DNA from: Ogataea parapolymorpha DL-1
Lineage: Eukaryota; Ascomycota; Pichiomycetes; Pichiales; Pichiaceae
Direction: 5' to 3'
Assembly: GCF_000187245.1 (NCBI RefSeq)
Contig: NC_027864.1
Coordinates: 496,001 to 560,000 of the forward strand
DNA length: 64,000 nt
Below, one piece after another: positions 53,186 to 60,569 of the stretch; position 1 is the stretch's first letter, and every line of letters starts with the position of its first letter. Under the pieces are notes generated by a model, which worked only from the letters and a program-made list of their open reading frames with translations, was not told the DNA's origin and did not search any database. The position numbers and the translations under genes were made by a program.

Positions 53186-54859
53186 ATGGCCCCTAACTTT
53201 CTGATCATTGTCGCCGATGACCTCGGATTCACGGACCTGAGTCCTTTTGGAGGCGAGATTTCCACCCCCAACCTGCACAAGCTGGCTCTGGACGGCTACC
53301 GCTTCACGCAGTTCCACACAGCGTCGGCATGTTCTCCTACAAGATCAATGCTTCTGTCAGGAACCGACAACCATCTTGCCGGCCTCGGCCAGATGGCTGA
53401 GTTTGCTAGAAACTACCCGGAGAGGTTTGCGGGCAAGCCGGGTTACGAGGGTTACCTGAATGATAGAGTGGCTGCGTTGCCCGAAATCTTGCATGACGCC
53501 GGCTACTATACTTTTATATCTGGAAAGTGGCATCTCGGATTGGACCGTCCCCACTGGCCTGTCCAGCGCGGTTTTGAGCGTTCTTTCACGCTTCTGCCTG
53601 GAGCCGGAAACCACTTCAAGTATTTTCCTAAGTCCAAAGAGGGTGGCGAGCCTATCGGGTTTATGAGGCCATTTTATGTGGAGGACGATAAGGAGCTGGA
53701 TCCTTATGATTTACCAGAGGACTTTTACAGCACCCATCTGTACACGGACAAAGCTCTGGACTTTTTGCAAGACGAGAAACGAGCTGGTCGGCCTTTTCTC
53801 GGTTGCTTGACCTACACTGCGCCACATTGGCCGTACCAGGCTCCACGCGAGGTGATAGAAAAATACAAGGGTCGCTACGATTCGGGGCCGGCAGTGCTGC
53901 GCCGCGAGAGATTGAAGCGCGCGCTCGAGCTGGGAATTATCCCTGACGGTATAGAACCCCATCAGGTGGAAACTCACCGCGATAAGCCGTGGGAAGAACT
54001 GAGCGACGAGGAAAAAAAAATCGAGGCTCGTATCATGGAGATCTACGCTGCCATGGTCGAGGTTCTTGATGCGGACGTGGGGCGCGTGGTCGACCACCTG
54101 AAAAAGACGGGCGAGTACGACAATACGCTCATTCTATTCATGTCAGACAATGGAGCCGAGGGCATGCTTTTAGAAGCCATGCCATTGTGGATGGAAAAAA
54201 CAGAAAACGCCATTCGCGCACACTACAACAATTCCTACGAAAATCTGGGAAACAAGGACTCTTTCGTGTGGTACTCCGACCAATGGGCACAGGCCGCAAC
54301 AGCCCCATCGTACATGTACAAGATGTGGGCGTCCGAGGGAGGAATACGGTGTCCCCTGATTGTGAGATATCCAAAATTTGCCCTTCCTGCAGGTGGGGTG
54401 AGCGGCGAGTTCTGCACAGTGATGGATATTTTGCCGACCGTGCTGGAACTTGCAGGCGTCAAGCACCCTGGCACGGAGTACCGTGGCCGCAAAGTGCTCA
54501 CGCCAAGAGGCAAATCGTGGGTGCCATATCTCAAGGGAGGAGACAAGATCCACGACGAAGAGACGGTAACTGGCTGGGAACTGTTTGGGCAGCAGGCTCT
54601 GCGCAAGGGCAAGTACAAGGCACTGTACATCCCCAAGCCGTATGGCCCTGGAAAATGGCAGCTGTTTGATCTGTCAGCGGATCCAGGCGAGATCCACGAT
54701 CTGGCCGAGTCACATCCTGTCAAGCTCAAGGAGTTGTTGGACCACTGGGTACAATATGTGGCTGAGACAGGGCTGGTGGAGTTCAGCTCCGGCGCGGCCA
54801 CTTTAGTGGAAATCGAAAACCACAAGCCTTATGTTCTGAGAAAAGTGCCAGAAAATTAG
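53186..54859 (+). CDS. Type I arylsulfatase, AtsA-like, no signal peptide
   Basis: The 557-residue enzyme hydrolyses sulfate esters. 'NFLIIVADDLGFTDL' carries the calcium-binding Asp pair (Asp11, Asp12). 'CSPTRS' holds the Cys (Cys49) that must become formylglycine, and 'GKWHLGLD' and 'FMSDNGAEG' complete the active site. From memory of the family it resembles Pseudomonas AtsA (about 536 aa) along its whole length. The first Met lies only a few residues before the catalytic domain, so the enzyme should be cytosolic. Horizontal acquisition from bacteria is a reasonable inference. A Cbf1-type site upstream and MET30 downstream suggest a role in scavenging sulfur. It ends 17 bp before the next gene on the same strand. 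Confidence 0.92.
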   Translation: MAPNFLIIVADDLGFTDLSPFGGEISTPNLHKLALDGYRFTQFHTASACSPTRSMLLSGTDNHLAGLGQMAEFARNYPERFAGKPGYEGYLNDRVAALPEILHDAGYYTFISGKWHLGLDRPHWPVQRGFERSFTLLPGAGNHFKYFPKSKEGGEPIGFMRPFYVEDDKELDPYDLPEDFYSTHLYTDKALDFLQDEKRAGRPFLGCLTYTAPHWPYQAPREVIEKYKGRYDSGPAVLRRERLKRALELGIIPDGIEPHQVETHRDKPWEELSDEEKKIEARIMEIYAAMVEVLDADVGRVVDHLKKTGEYDNTLILFMSDNGAEGMLLEAMPLWMEKTENAIRAHYNNSYENLGNKDSFVWYSDQWAQAATAPSYMYKMWASEGGIRCPLIVRYPKFALPAGGVSGEFCTVMDILPTVLELAGVKHPGTEYRGRKVLTPRGKSWVPYLKGGDKIHDEETVTGWELFGQQALRKGKYKALYIPKPYGPGKWQLFDLSADPGEIHDLAESHPVKLKELLDHWVQYVAETGLVEFSSGAATLVEIENHKPYVLRKVPEN

Positions 54860-54876
54860 AGAAAAAATTATTTAGA

Positions 54877-55354
54877 ATGAGTGAATTTGACTTGGAAGAG
54901 CCTCTCACATCGACAGCCCGCCCACGTAAGTAGCCAACCACCCTTCCCCTTTCCCCCCACGCTAACCTCAGTGACCGACTCCGTGCTAACCGTGCGGATC
55001 ATCAAGTCGTTTCCGTACAGAAACGTCCGCAACCACGTGTTCCCGCACGTCGACCTGAAAAATACCACCCCTAAACAGCTGTTCGACACAATCATTGACA
55101 CTATCAACACCACAGGCGCCCTTAGACCGTACAGAGGCGTTAATTACGACACACTCAAGATCTACACCCACGCACACGGCAGCAAGACGATGAATTTGGT
55201 GATCAACATGGAACACGACGACGACTGGATCCTGGACCTCGAGGACAACACAAAAACGCTGGTGGACTACGGGATTGCCAACGAGACGGAATTGAGCATC
55301 TTTAACCGGGCAGAGTACGAGAAGTTCAAGGCCAACCCAGAGGAGAAGTGGTAG
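54877..55354 (+). CDS. UPF0538 (C2orf76-like) conserved protein with a 46-nt intron
   Basis: Spliced from 54877-54925 and 54972-55354, this gives 143 residues. Exon 1 encodes 'MSEFDLEEPLTSTARP', and the split codon gives Leu before 'TDSVLTVRIIKSFPYRN'. The rest matches the family of human C2orf76: a Val/Thr-rich strand with 'RxIKSF', 'YDTLKIYTHAHGSKTMNLV', 'DYGIANETELSIF' and a C-terminal 'YEKFKANPEEKW'. The function is unknown; the fold looks ubiquitin-like by strand order, but that is inference. The start lies 17 bp after the arylsulfatase stop, so the promoter must overlap that gene or the two share a transcript. Confidence 0.87.
54926..54971 (+). other. Intron of the UPF0538 gene, 46 nt
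   Basis: GTAAGT at the 5' end, a C/T-rich middle, GCTAAC at 54961-54966 and CTCAG at the 3' end. The longest of the five introns found here, it is the only one with a clear pyrimidine tract. Confidence 0.85.
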
Positions 55355-55432
55355 ATAGTGCTGACATAATCATGGAGTCATGGCGAAAATAAATACGTAA
55401 AATAAAACGGTTCAAAAACCACATTATCTGAT

Positions 55433-55442
55433 GCCACAGTTT
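55433..55442 (-). promoter_or_regulatory. Met31/Met32-type element upstream of MET30
   Basis: The minus strand reads AAACTGTGGC, a full match to the Met31/Met32 zinc-finger site, 40 bp upstream of the MET30 ATG. In S. cerevisiae, Met4 tethered by these factors activates MET30, which then ubiquitinates Met4. Confidence 0.6.
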
Positions 55443-55482
55443 TTCTTTTAAATTTTAAACCCTCTTTCGTTCCGTATACAAC

Positions 55483-57306
55483 ATGAGTGTGCTTCAGAAG
55501 GTGTGCAAGAGTCCAGACTCAAACGGTCTGGAGCAAGTGATGAGCAACAGCATCACGTCTGGGCCTTCTTCGCAGCAGGAAATTCAGGGGACTGACAATT
55601 CAACCCCCGAAGATCCCCCTAATAAATCCATAGTGACGCCATTCCTCACCAGCCATTTGCAAGACCAGGACGACTGTGAAAAACGATTTTGTTACAGACA
55701 CAATCCCAAAGTCCGGTTCGACCGTCGTTCTGACGAGACAAAGATGCGGGAAATCCAATCCGAGCTTGAGAAGCTCCCTCGCCGCGATAAAGAGGCGATT
55801 ACCCACGTCTGGTCCATTTTCAGCGCCGCCCCCACGCAACACCGCAGCCTCATCCTCAAAGGGCTGCTCAGCCAGTGTTGTTTCCCGCAACTGTCGCTCA
55901 TTTCGCAGGAAGTTTCCAAGCTGATCAAGATCGATTTTATCGAGACGCTGCCGAGCGAAATAGCCCTCAAAATCCTTTGTTATCTGGACTGCCAAAGTCT
56001 CTGCAATGCTGCTCAGGTCTCCACGAGATGGAAGCAGCTTGCCGACGACGACAGGGTCTGGAGATATATGTGCGAGCAGCACATCGACCGTAAGTGTCCT
56101 CAGTGCGGCTGGGGGCTGCCTTTGATGGCGGTCAAGAAGTTACAGGAATGCAGCCGCAGACGCAGAAGCAACGACATGGACACTACAGAGTCCATTGTGG
56201 AGCGGCTGCCGCCAAGGCTGGACGACTGCAAGCCAGATGTCAAGAGACAGAAGGTCAACAAGAAACGGCCCTGGAAGGCAGTTTATTCGGAGCGATACAC
56301 CGTTGAGCGCAATTGGAGAAAGGGATTATACAAGATTAAACGGTTTGAGGGTCACATGGACGGTGTTCTGTGCTGCCAGTACGACAACAACAATTTGCTG
56401 ATGACGGGGTCTTACGACAAGACCATCAAGATTTGGAACGTGGAGACCGGAAAACTGCTGCGCACGCTGACTGGCCACACACGAGGCGTGCGCACGCTCG
56501 CATTCGACGACCAGAAACTGATAACAGGAGGTCTGGACTCCACCATCAAGGTCTGGAACTACCGAACGGGACAGTGTATCTCCACTTACACGGGTCACGA
56601 GGAAGGCGTGATCAGCGTCGACTTCCATGAGAAGCTGATCGTTTCAGGCTCGGCAGACAACACGGTGAAGGTTTGGCACGTCGAGTCGCGCACGTGCTAC
56701 ACCCTGCGTGGCCACACCGACTGGGTGACCTGTGTGAAAATCCATCCGAAGAGCAACACGCTTTTCAGCGCTTCGGATGACTCCACAGTGCGCATGTGGG
56801 ACCTCAACACGAACGAGTGTTTGAAGGTGTTTGGAGGAGTCGAGAATAACGGCCACGTTGGCCAGATCCAGTGTGTGATACCATTTTCGCTGAAGGACGC
56901 CATCGTGACCGATTTCGATGAGAAACTGACCGACGAGACCGAAAAACAAACCGAAGAACAGACCCAGAGCGATCAGGACTCTGTTCTGCAGAACCCAGAG
57001 CTTCCGTCTCACCTTCTAACAGCTTCTTTGGATAACACCATCAAGCTCTGGGACCTCAAGACCGGCAAGTGTGTCCGGACCCAGTTTGGCCACATCGAGG
57101 GTGTTTGGTCCATTGCAGCAGACACTTTCCGTATTGTCAGTGGTGCCCACGACAAACTGATCAAGGTTTGGGACCTGCAAACAGGAAAGTGCATGCACAC
57201 GTTTGCCGGTTCGAGTGCGCCGATCACGTGTGTGGCACTGGGCGATTCGCGGTTTGTTTGTGGTCTGGAGAACGGCGACGTGAAAATGTATTGTTTTGAT
57301 GCATAG
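55483..57306 (+). CDS. MET30: Met30, F-box/WD40 substrate receptor for sulfur-regulated SCF ligase
   Basis: The 607-residue protein has the family N-terminal block ('FCYRHNPKVRFDRRSDE' and 'HVWSIFSAAPTQHRSLILKG'), an F-box near residues 157-195 ('LPSEIALKILCYLDCQSLCN') and WD40 repeats from about 285 to the end. Repeats such as 'GSYDKTIKIWN' and 'GGLDSTIKVWN' are nearly canonical, and a Glu/Gln/Asp-rich insert interrupts the propeller near 490. It matches Met30 and Neurospora SCON-2, which target the Met4/CYS3 activators when sulfur is plentiful. It is distinguished from Cdc4 by the N-terminal block. A Met31/32-type site lies just upstream. It ends 2 bp from the convergent membrane-protein gene. 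Confidence 0.96.
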   Translation: MSVLQKVCKSPDSNGLEQVMSNSITSGPSSQQEIQGTDNSTPEDPPNKSIVTPFLTSHLQDQDDCEKRFCYRHNPKVRFDRRSDETKMREIQSELEKLPRRDKEAITHVWSIFSAAPTQHRSLILKGLLSQCCFPQLSLISQEVSKLIKIDFIETLPSEIALKILCYLDCQSLCNAAQVSTRWKQLADDDRVWRYMCEQHIDRKCPQCGWGLPLMAVKKLQECSRRRRSNDMDTTESIVERLPPRLDDCKPDVKRQKVNKKRPWKAVYSERYTVERNWRKGLYKIKRFEGHMDGVLCCQYDNNNLLMTGSYDKTIKIWNVETGKLLRTLTGHTRGVRTLAFDDQKLITGGLDSTIKVWNYRTGQCISTYTGHEEGVISVDFHEKLIVSGSADNTVKVWHVESRTCYTLRGHTDWVTCVKIHPKSNTLFSASDDSTVRMWDLNTNECLKVFGGVENNGHVGQIQCVIPFSLKDAIVTDFDEKLTDETEKQTEEQTQSDQDSVLQNPELPSHLLTASLDNTIKLWDLKTGKCVRTQFGHIEGVWSIAADTFRIVSGAHDKLIKVWDLQTGKCMHTFAGSSAPITCVALGDSRFVCGLENGDVKMYCFDA

Positions 57307-57308
57307 CT

Positions 57309-57722
57309 TTATAATAAAACACTGGTTAGCGAATACGAAGTTGCAATATTGAAGAGCACCACAATGATGCCGTAGATGAACGTTAGCCATGGGTTCAGTC
57401 CAAACTGACCGCTTTTGTATATTTCGGCAAGTAGCAGGCCAATTAGCGATCCAGACAACACTGCCTGGATCACTCCAACAAGCACATAGACCCCGACGAT
57501 AGCCACCAGGGCGGTACCTTTTTTCTTGCTGTCCTTGTTGTTCTTGTAGTATGTGAAGGAGGCGATCAGTGCGGCAGCCAAATAGAACGCGGTCATCAAA
57601 ATAATGCACCAGAACATTGTAAATTTGACCACATCTTTGGTGTAGTAGAGATAGTACTTAGTTAGAGGCCATCCTAGAGCCGGAAATCGAGGGGCAATGT
57701 ATCCAACGGGCACATATGTCAT
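57309..57722 (-). CDS. Small four-helix membrane protein, TMEM170-like
   Basis: The 137-residue product has a short hydrophilic N-terminus with aromatic residues and about four membrane spans (near residues 33-55, 70-92, 92-100 and 113-135). A Lys/Asn-rich loop separates the first two spans ('YYKNNKDSKKKG'). Spacing and the motif 'FWCIILMTAFYLAAALIASF' recall the TMEM170 family of ER and nuclear-envelope shaping proteins. This is a resemblance, not proof. The coding region is intact, with its stop 2 bp from the MET30 stop on the other strand. Confidence 0.72.
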   Translation of the reverse strand: MTYVPVGYIAPRFPALGWPLTKYYLYYTKDVVKFTMFWCIILMTAFYLAAALIASFTYYKNNKDSKKKGTALVAIVGVYVLVGVIQAVLSGSLIGLLLAEIYKSGQFGLNPWLTFIYGIIVVLFNIATSYSLTSVLL

Positions 57723-58346
57723 GAATTGGCGGAATGAGAAATGAAAATAAATAATGTGAAATAAATGTCAAAATCGCTTACATAATGCGTTTGGAGCAGA
57801 TGAACCGAGAGTATATTGTTACAGGTGTACCACAGGACTTGCGCGTCTGGGAACAATGATCATTGGGGCTGGGCTGAGAGCCAGATTTCGGCCAGGTATT
57901 TACTAGGCAAGGATGAGAGCTAGTACTCAGAAAATGAGCATACTTTCAAACTTGATGTGCTAATGTTTTTGGGCTGGAATATGTCTGGTAAGGGCAGATA
58001 TAATGCTAAGTTGCCGTAAGTAAAGACTACAAGCCGTTTCAAGCTACAAGCTAGGTTATCCAAAGTATATTATGACAAGCAGAGTACAGCTATATTTGGT
58101 CTCAGGTGTGCTTACTTAGGATAGCTATGTCGGTAATCAAGAGACCGCTCAACGTCACGATAGTGGACGTTTGGCGTGGCATGGCGTGCAAAGTACGCAA
58201 TTGACAACTTCGCCGTATCTGAAATACAGTGCGTCTTGTCTTGTACTTAGTATATTAGAGGTCTCAAAGACCACAAAGCAACCTCTAGGGTCATATCCAT
58301 TCACTACAAATACCATGTCATTCGCTCTAATTTGTCTATACGCGCG
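57723..58346. other. Gene-free interval upstream of the TMEM170-like gene
   Basis: At 624 bp, this lies between the start of the TMEM170-like gene and the stop of the NEDD8 protease gene, both on the minus strand. I looked for tRNA A/B boxes, C/D-box pairs and coding frames and found none that hold up. One GTAAGT at about 58017 has no matching exon. Confidence 0.5.
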
Positions 58347-59312
58347 TCAGTCACTCTCTGTCTCGTCTCTTAGCCGTTTGATGCATTTCAGAACAAACAA
58401 ACGAGCGTCCAGAGCGCTGAAGCGCACGTTTTCCATGCTCATATTAATTTTATGTTTTTCCTCTGCCTTCAGCAACCGCGCTACCAAAATCGCCGTGAAC
58501 CCAGCCACACTGATTCCACAGTCGGACCCGTTGCTCTGCTGCGGTGGGTGTGCATCGACTACGATTCTGAATTTGGCCCCATAGTACTGCTCAATTTTGC
58601 TCACAAGCTGTTTTGTCTCTTGCTCGTTGGCAGACTCCATCGAATCGTAAACCATAGCCAGCCGGTCCTCGACACTGAGCACCACCAGGGACCAATGATA
58701 GCCGCCTTCGGCCACCCCAAGGTCCTCGTTATCGTTCAGAGGCATAAAGACAAATTTCGCCTTTTCGATCGGCGGAAGAACACCCCTGAGCTGGGTTGGC
58801 TCCGGATGATGGGCCAGCAAAAACGTAAATGTAGGCATAAGTAAAATTATGCTCGTTTCTATCATTTGCTTGTTGGAAAAGCGGATTCGACGTCTCAGCG
58901 TCGGCTCAATGTGCACGCGGGTAATATACTCGTAGATAAAGGCCAAATTGTTGTCATTTAGCCACTCGTCGTCTCGAAGATTCAGGATATCCTCGCGATA
59001 CACGGTGATCTCGTGGAATTTGAGCACTTTATCGTCACCAGAGCACAGCTCCTGCACGACTGACCACTCGGACCGCGGACTCTTACGCTGTCGGCGCTGT
59101 TTATGCTGCTGCTTTTCCCGTTTCTTGCGTGCACGGGCACTTTCGTTGGCAGGCTTCTCGCGCTCGGGAAGTTCGGCAATCAACTCGTCATCGGCAGGCT
59201 CCAGCTGATCAAAACCGTTTGTATACAAGGAACCAGTGTCAAATGCCTCCTCCGCATCTGGACACAGAAAGTAGCCCCTGTTGGCACTGAAGACAGTGTT
59301 CATATATTCCAC
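58347..59312 (-). CDS. NEDD8/Rub1-specific cysteine protease of the C48 family (DEN1/NEP1/SENP8-like)
   Basis: The 321-residue protein has a disordered, basic N-terminal region (about 50-80) and a compact Ulp1-type protease domain. The triad is His206 in 'GGYHWSLVV', Asp223 in 'VYDSMES' and Cys265 in 'GSDCGIS', with a Gln a few residues before the Cys for the oxyanion hole. Domain length and 'DEWLNDNNLAFIYEYI' match the DEN1/NEP1 branch rather than SUMO proteases Ulp1/Ulp2. The enzyme would mature Rub1/NEDD8 or strip it from cullins and other proteins. S. cerevisiae has only the two SUMO members of this family, so its presence is a difference from that yeast. Start codons at 59312 and 59303 are both possible. 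Confidence 0.87.
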   Translation of the reverse strand: MEYMNTVFSANRGYFLCPDAEEAFDTGSLYTNGFDQLEPADDELIAELPEREKPANESARARKKREKQQHKQRRQRKSPRSEWSVVQELCSGDDKVLKFHEITVYREDILNLRDDEWLNDNNLAFIYEYITRVHIEPTLRRRIRFSNKQMIETSIILLMPTFTFLLAHHPEPTQLRGVLPPIEKAKFVFMPLNDNEDLGVAEGGYHWSLVVLSVEDRLAMVYDSMESANEQETKQLVSKIEQYYGAKFRIVVDAHPPQQSNGSDCGISVAGFTAILVARLLKAEEKHKINMSMENVRFSALDARLFVLKCIKRLRDETESD

Positions 59313-59433
59313 AAGAATTTGGAAAATAGTCCACGCCTAACACCCCGGCGGCCACAGAGACCTACACCTCGCACCATCCGCATATTTGCAACAGGTTACA
59401 TTCAGTACATAGCACTAGACAGTGCGCTCGCCA

Positions 59434-60530
59434 TCATATATTACCGTTCAACAATGCCTCGATCGCCCCCTCCACGGACCCACCGCTTCTTCTGAGCGCA
59501 CGCACGTTGCTGTCAAAGTCGAAAAATCCCATATCGTTCAACTGACGCAACTGCACCTCAAACACCTCTTCAGGCGGCCTGTTATCGGCTGGAGCAGCAA
59601 AACCAGGGAATCCACCCAATGCTCCCAGTCCACCAAGGCCGGCGCCCATGTTTCCGCCCAAAAGAGCGGCGAATGGGTTGGCTGCGGCGGCCGATCCAGT
59701 GGTGGAGCCCGATCCTGAGCCAGACCCAGAACCAGTCCCTGATCCGCCAGCATTAGTGGTCGAAGTGCTATTTCCCGCTTCCGTAGACGCTCCGCCAGGA
59801 GCAGGGAACGCAGGTGCAGAGGGACCGCCCATACCTCTTTGCATTTGCATCATGCTTCTCATCATCTGTGGATTAGTCAACATGTTGCGGAAGTATTCAC
59901 TCTGCAACATTTCTCTGGCCGCAGGGCCCATCGCACTCAGCTGAGGCGACTGCTGGATCAAAAAATCCAACATTTGTGGGTCAGAAAGCATCGCACGCAT
60001 GCTTTCCTGGAACATTGGGTTTTCCATCATCTGTTCCATTTGGGATTCGTCCGGAAGCTGCATTCCGTCGGCACCAAAGCCCAGAGACTCCATTGAAGGC
60101 ATAGGCACGTTCAGGCCCGCGTACCGTGCACCGGTGAGCCCGGCCAGCGGGTTGAATGCGCCTTGGCCGGCAGCGATGTTCTGTGGAATGCTGGTGTCGG
60201 AGTTTGCCCCTGGCTGTCCACTTGAGGCTGCTGTTGATTCCGGGCCTGCGCTGCCGCTTTTGGCCGCACCCTTCACCAGATGGATCGTGTGGCCGTCCTG
60301 GATCTTGTATGCGGCAACGGTTTCCGCGTCCTTCAGCACTTTACCCGAATAGATGAGTCTTTGCCTATCAGCAGGAATCTCTGTTTCTCCCGCCAGCTGC
60401 TCTTTCACCTCCGCGATCGTCGACGAAGGCGACAGACTCACTTCGTACTTCTTGTCCCCGGACGATCTGCGTGTTAGCGACGGCTCGAAAGCGATACTTA
60501 CTTGATCGTTACTTTAATGGTCTCACTCAT
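59434..60530 (-). CDS. DSK2: Dsk2, ubiquilin-type shuttle factor, with a 35-nt intron
   Basis: Spliced from 60530-60502 and 60466-59434, this gives 353 residues (yeast 373). Exon 1 encodes the first strand of the UBL domain, 'MSETIKVTIK', and exon 2 continues 'SSGDKKYEVSLSPSSTIAEV'. The rest of the UBL domain is followed by STI1-type repeats rich in Met/Gln/Pro, a Gly/Ser linker and a C-terminal UBA domain ('LNDMGFFDFDSNVRALRRSG'). It carries ubiquitinated proteins to the proteasome and aids spindle-pole duplication. Its start lies only 39 bp after the stop of OCT1 on the same strand. Confidence 0.95.
60467..60501 (-). other. DSK2 intron, 35 nt
   Basis: GTAAGT at the 5' end, GCTAAC branch, ACGCAG at the 3' end. 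It splits a Lys codon; the exon-exon join restores the UBL fold. Confidence 0.9.
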
Positions 60531-60569
60531 AACAATATACTACATTATTTTTCCACGTTTTTCTACAAC

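Noticed and set aside
56089..56102. GTAAGT followed closely by CAG in MET30, and GTAAGT in SSL2 near 30903
   Set aside because: Both are within conserved coding sequence read without a break, and there is no branch site. Chance occurrences.
57723..58346. tRNA or snoRNA in the interval upstream of the TMEM170-like gene
   Set aside because: No GGTTCGA-type B box and no paired C and D boxes with a stem were found.
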